Below, in pieces: positions 11,110 through 21,884 of a stretch of 64,000 nt of DNA. Positions within the stretch are counted from its first letter, which is position 1; every line of letters begins with the position of its first letter. Source of the stretch: Jaltomata sinuosa (Eukaryota; Streptophyta; Magnoliopsida; Solanales; Solanaceae); assembly GCA_003996215.1 (NCBI GenBank), contig QJPP01000002.1, positions 62,001 through 126,000 of the forward strand. The letters are read 5' to 3'. A program made the position numbers and the translations under genes. Under the pieces are notes generated by a model. It did no database searches, was not told where the DNA came from, and saw only the letters and a list, made by a program, of their open reading frames with translations.

Positions 11110-13043
11110 ATGAAATTGTGTTTGTGTACTGGATTTGCATTCGCATTGACACAATCTTGTTATACTATTCTGGCGTGCTCATCGTTTAGCAAAGTTGAGG
11201 AAGAAGTAACATCTGATTACGATCGATTATTGGAACTCAAGGCGTTTGATGACACAAAAGCTGGGGTCAAGGGTCTCGTAGATGCTGGTGTAACAAAAAT
11301 CCCGCGTATGTTTGTTAATGATCAAGTCAAAACTGATCACGAGTTGAGCTATGAGACTTGCAGATTTAAGGTTCCCATCATAAACTTTGAAGACGTTGAC
11401 AAGGATTCAGCTCGGCGTGCTGAAATCATCCAAGAAATTAAAGATGCCTGCGAAAAATGGGGCTTCTTTCAGATAGTCAATCATGGAATTCCAGGACAAG
11501 TTATTGATCAAATGATAGATGGTATACGCAAATTTTTTGAGCAAGATGTTGAAGTAAAGAGACAGTTTTACTCGCGTGATTTCACGAAGAAGTTTACACA
11601 TAACTCAAATTTTGATCTTTACTCTGCCCCAGCATCTAATTGGAGGGATACCTTTTCCTGTGTTGTGGCTCCTGATCCACCTGATCCTCAAGAATTTCCT
11701 ATTGTATGCAGGTACCTTTGACACTTTGTTTACGTAGTTTTCTTGAGACGTAATAAAAAATCAACGAGGATTTACCTTATATAGACTAACGGTGTAAAAA
11801 CTTGTTCTCCTGTCAATGTAACTTAACATGTTATAATAGGTTACTTGCTTTATTTTCAGATACTAGTGGTACTACTTAAGTACTTATTATGGGAAGTTAC
11901 TTATAGTTATTTTTCAGGTGATCTGAATGTGTAACACTTTTTTCGGACTGTCCGTGTATAATAGTTAAACTCGATCAAAAAACATGCAGGGAAATTCTTA
12001 TGGATTACTCTAAGTATGTAATGAAGTTGGGGCTTAGTCTATTTGCACTGCTCTCAGAAGCTTTGGGTCTTGATCAAAACCACCTAAAAGACATGGAATG
12101 TGCAAAGGGGAATTACCTTGTTTGTCACTATTATCCAGCTTGTCCTGAACCAGAATTGACATTGGGCACTAGTGGTCATACTGATAGTGGCTTCCTCACA
12201 CTGCTAATACAAGATCAAGTTGGTGGTCTTCAAGTCCTTCATGAAAATCACTGGGTTGATGTCCATCCACTTGATGGAGCTATAGTTGTTAACATTGGAG
12301 ATCTTCTACAGGTATGTGTTCCATTTCTCTCGGAATCCTTCTTCACACTTTACCTTATTGCTAAGTGTCTCGTGTTGATTGAGCCGTTCAGGGATGAGTC
12401 TTTTATCTCCTTGTAAGGTCCTACGCAATCATCACCTCAAGGTCCATTTTCTTTATATGGTATCAGTACCAAACTCATCCCAATTCTTGATTTACCCAAT
12501 GTTTGAACCCCATGTTTAGTTGTTCATGTTTCAGTCTTGGGCGGTGTGTGCTCACGTTGGTTAAGAGATGGGATATTTGCCTCTTTATCTGATTCTTAGC
12601 AATCCTCGCTTCATAAAACTAGCTTCTGAGATTGAATTAGACTGGAGTTGAAAGTCTATTTCCTTTAAACTTATGGATGTGTGAAACTCTATTCCATTAG
12701 AACAGGATTCATAGGAAATGGAAAGTACAAAAAAGAATACATGAATATAAGAAAACTGAATCTTCTTTTTGTTTCATGTTTTCAGCTTATTACAAATGAC
12801 AAATTCAGAAGTGTCCAACACAGAGTTATTGCGAAGAAAATTGGACCAAGAATTTCAGTAGCAAGTTTCTTCAGGACACACTTCAATGAAGCTTCAACAT
12901 CAAAAGTCTATGGCCCCATAAAGGAATTGCTATCAGAAGAGAATCCACAGATCTACAGAGATATCACAATCAAGGAGTACATAACACATTACTACAAGAG
13001 AGGGCTTAATATTACATCTGCGTTATCACATTTCAAGTTGTAG
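11110..13043 (+). CDS. 2-oxoglutarate/Fe(II)-dependent dioxygenase, ACC-oxidase-homolog type (ODD4)
   Basis: Exons 11110-11711, 11990-12311 and 12786-13043 encode 393 residues if translation starts at the only in-frame ATG near the domain (11110). That start adds an unusual hydrophobic leader (MKLCLCTGFAFALTQ...). The alternative is a 29-base coding mini-exon at 10860-10888 spliced to an acceptor at 11188-11189, which keeps frame and gives 376 residues, the same as ODD3. The core is unambiguous: YDRLLELKAFDDTKAGVKG, DIOX_N with WGFFQIVNHGIP, EQDVEVKRQFYSRD and NWRDTF. Iron ligands are in HTDSGF (H264, D266) and VQHRV (H320), with RIS at 330-332 in the 393-residue numbering. It groups with ODD1-3 by NFDLYSAPASNWRD but keeps NHGIP as in ODD5-12, so it may be close to the common ancestor. 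Introns are 278 and 474 bp. Confidence 0.88.
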
Positions 13044-13416
13044 AAATCACAAATCTCCCCTGTATAAACTAAATATTTTCGATATGTTAGCGTGATTTGG
13101 AATGAAGATGGATGAACACGTACTTGAGCCTGAAACTAATAAAATTCGGGAAAAATATGGAACTGTGCCACTATACTGCGAGGGGTTGGGGGGAGACATG
13201 ACCACGACCTAAGAACATGATATACTATATAATTAGTTTTGTACTTCCTTGGTGTACCTTGGGTTAAATGTTATATTTTCTTCTCTTTGAGTAAATCGTT
13301 AGATGAATGGAATTAATCGGTTCATGTTATGTGCCAATTGTTTCTCGTCGATTAACGATTTTTATGTCATTTGTTCCTCATGGTTTAAAAGAAAAACGTT
13401 AATGGGTTATAGATTA
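13044..13416. other. ODD4 3' UTR and downstream DNA
   Basis: AT-rich sequence after the ODD4 stop with a possible polyadenylation signal (AATAAAA near 13138). No gene seen. Confidence 0.5.
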
Positions 13417-13998
13417 AAGGAAAAAAGCTCAAATATGCCATCGAACTATTAGAAATGGCTCATCTATGCCATCCGTTAAAAGTTTGGCTCATTTATACCA
13501 CTGCCGTTAATAGTTTGGCTCATCTATACCACTGCCGTTACAGAAAAGGTTCATTCATACCATTATTTTTTAACGGTGATTTTTGCAAAACTATTTTTTC
13601 CACATGGCCTCTTATTAGAAGTCCACATCACCAAATCTAAATCAACCAATATTACTTGAAATTAAAACTAAAAATCAGACCCATTAAAATAAAACCCGAT
13701 CCACACCGTTAAAATAAAAATTGGATCCATTAATTGGGTAGGGTGTGGGTCGGATTTTATTTTAATGAGTCCGATTTTTAATTTTGATGTCAAGTAATAT
13801 TGATTGATTTAGATTTGGTGATGTGGACCTCTAATAAGAGGCTACATGGCAAAAATAGTTTTGCAAAACCACCATTAAAAAATAATGACATGAATGAAAC
13901 CTTTTCTATAACCAGTGGCATAGATGAGCCAAACTTTTAAAGGATGACATAAATAAGCCATTTTTAATAGTTCGATGTCATATTTGAGCCTTTTCCCT
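13417..13998. mobile_element. Long-TIR miniature element, 582 bp
   Basis: The whole element is close to a palindrome. The left arm (AAGGAAAAAAGCTCAAATAT, 'ctattagaaatggctcatct') pairs with the right arm ending 'catatttgagccttttccct'. AGATTA directly repeats at 13411-13416 and 13999-14004. The central part, around 13690-13790, is also inverted. No frame codes for a transposase. Truncated relatives occur at 4733-4813 and, weakly, near 39780-39920. Confidence 0.8.
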
Positions 13999-14281
13999 AG
14001 ATTATATGAGCTCTCCCACCTATCAGACTTTAGTCTTTTGGGTTGGGTCTCCTATTTGGCCTATAGCAGTTCATTGCACCCAACTTCTTTAATTTGTATT
14101 TAATTAGACAGAAACAAAACCACTACCCCAGATCTGCATTGTCTTAACTTCACATTAATAAAATAAAGTGTTTCTTTTGAATATTGATTCACACTGGCCA
14201 CATTATTTATGAGCACCAGTTCACTTTAACTAACTCACTAATTGCTCAAGAAACTTTCCCTTCTTCAAATTAAGAACAAAT

Positions 14282-16193
14282 ATGTCAAGAACTACAGAGT
14301 CTCAAGCTGAATTAACAATGGATTACGATCGATTGAAGGAGATAAAGGCTTTTGATGATACAAAATCTGGTGTTAAGGGACTAGTTGATGCTGGAATTGT
14401 GGAAATTCCAAGAATTTTCATTAGGCCGCCTGATGAACTTTTCGAAGAGTTGACTCATGGTAAGTCAACTCTACGTTGTCCAATGATTGATCTCAGTGGC
14501 ATAGAAGTTCAAGATCAGCATAAGAAAATTGTTGATGAAATAAGGGAAGCATCAGAGAAGTGGGGATTTTTCCAACTGATAAATCATGGGATTCCTACAA
14601 GTGTTTTGGAAGGAATGATTGATGGGATTCGTAAATTTCACGAACAAGATGCTGAGTTAAAGAAAGAGTACTATTCGCGTGATCAAACAACGAGAAGAGT
14701 TAGATATGAGAGCAACTTTGATCTTTATCAATCAAAAACTGCAAACTGGAGGGATACATTGAACATTTCTATTCTAATTTCTGGTCATATTGAACCTGAA
14801 GAAATACCAGCAGTTTGCAGGTAAGTTTATATGATTATATTCTTCTGCTCTTGAATTTCACGCCTTTGATTTTTCATGGAGTAGTTAGATCAGTTGCTTG
14901 GACAGGCTTTTCGGTAACCGTGTGGTTATCTTATCTAAAAACTTAAGTTGTTATAGAGGTTACACCTTAATTCAATTAATTATATTTTCAACACGTCCCC
15001 TCATATGCAGGTAGGATTTTTATTTCATGTGCCAAGCACGTGAATTTTTCTTACCTAATAGGTTTCGGTGAGATATTAACTCAGGGCCTCTACCTGCTCC
15101 AGTACCATAGCTGTTAAAAAGGATACTGTTTTATTCACTTAATTATATCTTCAAACATGACATCTCACGTACAGGCCAAACTTTTTTCATGAGTCAAGCA
15201 CGTGAATTCTTTTCCTAATGGATGCTCATGAGATTTGAGCTCATGATGTCTACCTGCTCTCATGCCATATTGAATTGTGTGAACTAATCATTTAAAAGTT
15301 TGTGAGAAAAGGAAAAAAAACAGAGAAGGGCAGCAAAAGAATTTTTCTTAGATATGTTCCATTCAGCTTTGCCTCATTTAGTATCTATGATGACTGATCT
15401 GCATACTAAAATCATTGAATATAGAAAATTCTACTATGTGTCAAATCTTTTGGCAATATCGAAATTCATCTGTCCTTCAGTAAATGGTAGTACAATTTTT
15501 TGACATGTTAGGCTATCTTACATCTTAAATATATTTCCTAATATCCAGGAATGTAATCGTTGAGTATATAAATCATGTCACAAAGCTAGGAGAAACTATA
15601 TTCAGCATACTATCAGAAGCGCTCGGGCTAAAACCAGATTACATGAAAGATATGGAATGTGCCAAAGGAAAATCAGTAGTATGCCATTACTATCCAGCAT
15701 GCCCACAGCCAGAGCTAACTCTTGGCGCTGCTAAGCATACAGATCCTGCTTTCCTTACCGTTCTACTTCAAGATCAAATTGGTGGCCTTCAAGTCCTGCA
15801 CAATAACCAATGGATCGATGTTGAACCGGTTGCACAAGGACTGGTTGTTAATATTGGCGAAGCACTTCAGGTTTGTAACGAGGAAAACAACCTTTTCAGT
15901 CTCGTTTGTCTTCAATTTAGACTTATTTCAGTTTGGTTTTGTAACAGATCCTATCAAATGACAAGTTTGTGAGTGCTAATCATAGAGTTTTAGCGAACGG
16001 GGTAGGACCAAGAATGTCAGTGGCATGCTTCTTCAATGGTTGTTTTGCAAATCCAAAGATCTATGGTCCCATCAAGGATCTAATATCAGAAGAAAATCCC
16101 CCAGTGTATAAAGAATTTACAGTAACTGATTACATTGCTAAATTTATGTCCAGACCACTTGGTAAGTCTACCCTTGACCTTTTCAGACTGTGA
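14282..16193 (+). CDS. 2-oxoglutarate/Fe(II)-dependent dioxygenase, second subfamily (ODD5)
   Basis: Exons 14282-14820, 15549-15870 and 15948-16193 encode 368 residues. The start MSRTTESQAELTMDYD is the first ATG; a second at MDYD (12 codons later) aligns with the starts of ODD6, ODD8 and ODD10 and may also be used. DIOX_N spans about residues 55-160 (IPRIFIRPPDE, WGFFQLINHGIP, EYYSRD, NWRDTL). Iron ligands are H243, D245 (HTDPAF) and H299 (ANHRV); the 2-oxoglutarate motif is R309/S311 in RMS instead of RIS. NIGEALQ replaces the NIGDLLQ seen in almost every other copy, at the end of exon 2. Its third exon and 3' UTR are the template type for the ODD9 and ODD11 relics. Head of a close pair with ODD6. 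Confidence 0.92.
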
Positions 16194-17017
16194 AGAGAGA
16201 CCAAGAGCTACGTTACCAAGCAGCGACGAACATCATCAGTATAGTCCTTCATAAAACCTATGATTGTTATTATGTTAAAGTTTGTTATTGTCTGTACAAT
16301 AATGTTTTACCAATGACATACTGTATTAGACAAGAGCATCTTTGTTTGTTCCACATAAGAGGTCTTATTATTCCTGTTTTTATCTTCGAATGAATAGGAT
16401 CAATGTCAAGAACACACCCTTATGTATCTTTCATTGTTGTTGTTTTTGTCCATTCTCATATCAAAATAATCTAATGCAGTATCATCAGGTCATGTTTCCG
16501 TTCCCATTAACCAAACTTTTCTAAAGAACATCGTAACACTTATTTCTGCTGAGCGATTTCTTATTTAATAATTTTGTTCCTTTTATATACTCACAGAGGA
16601 TGCTTGGAATATGCAGCTTGGTTTGGATATTTTAGGTTGTTGAATATTTATTCTGCACATTTTCTGTTTTCAAGTGGCTATTTAAGACAATGTGCCTATA
16701 AAATTTAGAGAATTTTTTTAATCATATGTTCAGCCTTCTTGCTTCTTTTACATGTTTTGGCAGTAACCCAATCAGCTTTGCCAGAAATCCATGTGGCCAT
16801 GTGGGTATTTATGGTTTCTGTGCAACATGACCACCTAACTTCATTAGTTGTAGTGAAAAAAAGTAATAGTTTATAGAATTCTAGGACAAAGTAATACCCC
16901 AGATTTGCAGTCTTAACTTCAAACTAAAGTAAAAAAGATAAAAAGGTTTTTCTTTGAATATTCAGAGTTAGCCTTCTTGAAATTAAGAACTGAAGAGTCT
17001 CAGGCTGAATTTTAGCA
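16194..17017. other. ODD5-ODD6 spacer, homologous to two other spacers
   Basis: ODD5 3' UTR ('gagagaccaagagctacgtt', 'agcgacgaacatcatcag') followed by the ODD6 promoter. Almost the whole spacer reappears, with small indels, at 56958-57752 before ODD10 and at 62128-62916 before ODD12. Shared landmarks include 'caagagcatctttgtt', 'atcatcaggtcatgttt' and 'cttatactcacagaggatgc' or close variants. No additional gene. Confidence 0.8.
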
Positions 17018-18578
17018 ATGGATTTTGATCCATCGGATGAGATAAAGGCTATTGATGATACAAAGGCTGGTGTTAAGGGATTAGTTGATGCTGGAATAGT
17101 TGAGATTCCAAGAATTTTTATTAGGCCACCTCATGAACTTGCTGAGGAGTTGAATATGTGCAAGTCAACTCTACAGGTTCCGATCGTGGATCTAAGTGAC
17201 ATAGAAGTTGAAGATCGGCGTAAGAAGATTGTTGATGAAATAAGGGAAGCATCTGAGAAATGGGGCCTTTTCCAACTGATAAATCATGGGGTTCCTTCAA
17301 GTGTTTTGGAAGGAATGATCGATGGGACTCGTGAATTTCATGAACAAGATGTTGAAGTGAAGAAAGAGTACTATTCGTCTGATCAAACCAGACAAGTTAG
17401 ATATGATAGCAATCTTCATCTTTACCAAACAAAAGGAAGAACTGCAAACTGGAAGGATACATTATACATCTCTGGGATAGTTTCTGGTCACATTGAACCT
17501 GAAGAAATACCACCAGTTTGCAGGTAACTCTGTATTCTCCTTCACTTGAATTTTAATTCTATATCTGTCCTGTTTGATGCGTATAGGTGTTGAAGTTTTT
17601 GTATTAAATCTACAGATCTATTGATTAGAGGTCACTGCCTCAGTACAGTGCTCTATCTGCATTTCTAGTTGATATTTGGATACATGTTGCTGGTGGCGGA
17701 TCTAGGGTATAACTTGAGGTGTCACGGGAACCTAGTACCTTTTGCCCAAACCATGTATACAAATTAAGAAATTCATAGAGACATTCCCGCTCACCTTGCC
17801 CTCATGTTTCTGCTTCAGCAGCATTCTGAAAATTTTCTTTCAGTAAAGGGCACAATTGTTTGACATGTTTGATCTTTATGGTTCTGTAATAACTTAGTTA
17901 TCCCTAATATTGTCCTAATGTCCAGGAACACATCCCTTGAGTACATAAATCATGTCATAAAACTGGAAGACATTCTTCTTGGCTTACTATCAGAATCTCT
18001 TGGGCTAAAACCAGACCACTTGAAAGCCATGGGATGTGACAAAAGACAAGCGTTGGCATGCCATTACTCTCCAGCATGCCCACAGCCAGAGCTAACTCTT
18101 GATACCTCTATGCATACAGATGTTTCCTTCCTTACCATTCTGCTTCAAGATCAGAATGGTGGGCTCCAAGTCATGTGTGATAACCAATGGGCCGATGTTG
18201 AACCGATTGAACATGGTTTGGTTGTTAATATTGGTGACCTTCTTCAGGTTCGCAACAAAACACAACTTTCTATTCTCATATATCTTCATTTTTTCACAAA
18301 GTGTTATTTAATTCAGTCTGATTTTGTATCAGATCCTATCAAATGACAAGTTTGTAAGTTCAACTCATAGAGTTGTATCGAGAAAGGTAGGACCAAGGAT
18401 TTCAGTGGCATACTTCTTCAATGGAAGTTCTACACCCCCAAAGATGTTTGGTCCAATCAAAGAGCTCATATCAGAAGAAAACCCGCCACTATATAAAGAA
18501 TTTCTAGTAGCTGATTATATCGCTACATTTTTCTCCAAGCCTCTTGATAAGACTAGTCTTGATCTTTGCAGACTGTGA
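17018..18578 (+). CDS. 2-oxoglutarate/Fe(II)-dependent dioxygenase, second subfamily (ODD6)
   Basis: Exons 17018-17523, 17926-18247 and 18333-18578 encode 357 residues. The start MDFDPSDEIKAIDDTK was chosen because the upstream sequence that resembles the extended ODD5 N-terminus contains a stop (TAG) just before it. DIOX_N includes WGLFQLINHGVP (Leu where ODD5 has Phe) and EYYSSD. Iron ligands are H232, D234 (HTDVSF) and H288 (STHRV); the 2-oxoglutarate motif is R298/S300. HYSPACP replaces the usual HYYPACP and LDTSMHTD the usual LGTxxHTD, so the substrate pocket may differ. Introns are 402 and 85 bp. Tail of the ODD5-ODD6 pair and prototype of ODD7, ODD8, ODD10 and ODD12. Confidence 0.92.
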
Positions 18579-19169
18579 AGAGAGACCGAGCACCACATTG
18601 TCAAGCAGCATCGGTCGGTTGGCCCACCTAACAAATGATGATATTCTCGATCGATTTGATCGAATTTCATTAGCGGAAATCACCATAAACCATCAGAAAA
18701 GACTATCATCATTCAGACAGAACAATGTCAGAGTTTGTGATTCTCTGTACATTATTTAACAATGTCTTTCTTATTCTGCTGTTTATTTTCAAATGAAGGG
18801 ATAAATCTCAAGAACATACTCCTTACGTATACTTCAATTTTGTTCACGCTTTCCTTTAATAATCTATGCATTATCATCCCCTTTTAGCAAAATTGCATCA
18901 GTTTTATATGAGATCCATCTGATCTTTCAAGTGATCACTATTCACAGATGTCTTAATTAGCCAACAATCTATTTTCAGGATACAATTAAAAGTTGAGGAT
19001 GGTTTTATACTTCAATCTGTTCTTCAACAGCCGTCAACATACCATCTCTGTTGAGTGCTCTGCCTTACCAGCTACTGCCAATTATCCACAAGAAATTAAC
19101 ATATATTACACCTCTTTACAGTGAAGAAGAAACTGCTTAATTATCGGCTGGCGACTCAATCTCTGGTTA
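18579..19169. other. ODD6 3' UTR and conserved downstream block
   Basis: Sequence such as 'tgctgtttattttcaaa', 'caagtgatcactattca' and 'gttgaggatggttttctac' or variants recurs downstream of ODD8 (44590-45110) and ODD10 (60034-60680), and in split form after ODD7. This marks the segmental duplication unit. No gene. Confidence 0.7.
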
Positions 19170-19800
19170 GGGTTTGTTTGGTATGAAGGAAAATGTTTTC
19201 CTAGAAAAAGTATTTTCCGGGAGAATAAGTAGTTTTCTTACTTATTTTATAGTGTTTGGTTAGTAAGAAGAAAATATTGTCCCAAGGGCATTTAGGTATA
19301 ATCTGTGTAAATACAATGACACCGAACCCGAAACCCCACCCTCTAACACAGACTCGAACCCCGTCCAGAGACCCGACTTGGACCCAACACCAACCCAAGA
19401 CATGACCATGACCTCGACCCGACTGGAGACACGACTCAGAACTTGATCCTCGACCCCAACTCAGAACTTGATCCTCGACCCGACTCAAAACTTGATCCCC
19501 GACCCAATCCTAATCAGACCTAACCCATAATTCGAAATCGAACCCAGCCACGACCCAGGACCTGATGCAAATTTGGGACCTGATCCCAAACTGAGTTGGG
19601 GTCGGGGTCAGGTTGAGTTTTGAGCCAGTATTGTCCCCTGGTTAGGGTTGGGTCTAGAGTTGGGGTAAGGAGTCGAGTCTTGAGCTCGGGGTCGAGAGTC
19701 GTGTCCCTAATCGAGGTCAGAGTCGGGAATCGGGTCCTCGATCGGGGTTAGGTCTTGGGTCGGGGTAGGGGGTCGAGGTTGGGGTCAGGGCCGAGTGCCC
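19170..19800. repeat. Truncated TIR element with GGGTCGGG-type low-complexity filling (copy 1)
   Basis: Starts with 'gtttggtatgaaggaaaatg', a terminal sequence shared with the element ends near 33496 and 43712. From about 19320 to 19800 the DNA is a degenerate array of GACCC/GGGTC words (for example 'ctcgaccccaactcag', 'ggtcgggg'), first as the C-rich strand and then as the G-rich strand. Open frames across it are by-products of the repeat, not genes. Copy 2 is in ODD8 intron 1. Confidence 0.7.
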
Positions 19801-21884
19801 GATCAGGTGGTAAGGTTGAAAGAGAGTTTTGAAAAAATATGAGCAATATAGAACAAGAAATATAAACTAGAGATATAGAGAGGAGAATGTAGAGATCATC
19901 TTGTTCAAGTGTCTTCAAGTGTGTCGTTTGAAGGTGAATAACATCCCAATTTATAGAATAAGAAATCACCAAGGGTTACGAAAGCTAAGAATAATGTTAA
20001 TTAGGTACATGTACAAAACAACATTCATTGGATAGACATTCATCAAATGCATTGGATTCACAAAAAATTATAATTAAATGTAGATATTTTTTTCAAAAAA
20101 AAAAAAAAAAAGCTTCAATGATAAGTCTCTATGTTCTGCATTATTTAAATTACATTAAATGAGATTAAATACCCCAATAAGATAGTTAAACATCAAACAT
20201 TGGAGCAAATATCACTTCAAAATTCTCTACATTTAATTCACCATAAAAGAGACCTTCAAAATTCTTTGAAAAAAAGGAAAAGAACAATAAATCCTCATTA
20301 TAATGCTTAATATTCACTCCGTAAATGTTTTTTTTGGTGTTTTTTTTGGTTATGAGGAGGCCTTATTTGTTGGTGATATAGGTAGAGGCATTAATTATAG
20401 ATGAAGGCTAATCTTTTTCATATTATTGTTTTTAAATTTTTAATTGAAAACTCTTGTGTGGTTAGCATAACTAACAGTTTGATAAACTAGATATCATTAT
20501 TTTTTTTAACACATTAACTTTAAAATTTATTTGTCAATGAAGTGAGAAATTTGGGATAATTTAGGCGACGAGGGGTGCTAATCCGGCCGACAATCTAGCA
20601 GGTCAGGTACAGCCGGCCATAGGTTCGAATCCCCGGTCCATTGATGTCTCACACATTTTCTTCAACCTTGCTGAAGTTGAGTTCTTTCTTCAGTTACTGA
20701 ATATCTTAAAGAATGGCAAGGGAAATTGTAGTTTTTTTGATAATCGATACAGACAAACTATGTACATTCACTTTGAAATATATAAAGTTAAATTTTAACA
20801 AGAACATTTAATCCTTCTAAGTTTGTACTCGTTGCTACCAAAGAGTAGTGCATATATGTGTACGCGCTGGCCTAAATTACAAAAAGACAGGAACTAGTAA
20901 CAACTTCTATTGCTAAAATAACAAAAAATATTTGTTAATCTTTAATGACTGATTATCAAAAAGTTCTAATTAGGATGGGCTATTTAGCGACGAATTTCAT
21001 AATTAATTCCATTTTTTATAGTGATATAAATGAATTTACAAATAGATGAGGTTGATACTTGGTTTAAAATTGGGTTACAATTCACAATACCACAAAATAC
21101 ATAGACATCTTTGAATTTTTCTACTTCTTGTAATATATTTATTTTATGACTTCATTTATTTGAAGTTTTCTTGATTTGGACAGTGCAAAAACAAATATGC
21201 CATGTTTTGAATATTAAAATTTGAGTCCTATTATATTTGAATAGAGTAATAAACATGAAAAGAAAAAGTCTCCCCATTCTATGCTTTCTTAATTATAGTG
21301 TAATGAGATATCTATTATTAGAAAATATTGATAGTCATCATTTTTTTGTAAATCCAAAGAGTTATCTTATGTTCATTATACTCCTTCCGTCCATCTTTAC
21401 TTGTCCAATATACCAAAAATAATTTTGTCTAAATTTACTTGTCCAGTTTGGAAAATCAAGAGATAGTTTATCATTTTTTGTGTATTTTACTCTTGCTGTT
21501 ACATACTATTCATTTAGATGACTTATAATAAACATCTGGGTGATATAATAAAATTATCCTTCTATTTTTTGTTTCTCAAGGGGTCTCTGGGAGTAGTAGA
21601 TCAAATTTGTATTACACAAGCATCTTATAATTACTTAAAGCCCAAAGAAAAAGCACACATACAACACAAGTACCCCTTCTCTCTCTCTCTCTTTTCAATT
21701 AACTTGTCAGTACCTTGATTAATTGAACGAGCAGTTTGCTACAATTAAGTAGATGTACCTTATCGTCTAATTAATTAAGATCAATGTACAAGTTTTCACT
21801 TCATGTTGTAGCTGTGTAAAAATCACGTCTCTCTTTTCTTTTCTTGTCCAAATTTTGTAAAATTTTCTCAGGTTGAATTTAGCA
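19801..21884. other. ODD6-ODD7 intergenic region
   Basis: AT-rich DNA with no convincing gene. The ODD6-like promoter sequence is retained for only about 28 bases before the ODD7 ATG (ctcaggttgaatttagca); everything further upstream is unlike the other ODD promoters. A single Stowaway-like end (CTCCTTCCGTCCATC) lies near 21382. Confidence 0.55.

Noticed and set aside
20563..20645. Possible tRNA-like sequence with a B-box match (GGTTCGAATCC)
   Set aside because: The T-stem does not pair properly, no acceptor stem or anticodon arm could be built, and no clear A box was seen. At best a decayed tRNA-derived repeat.
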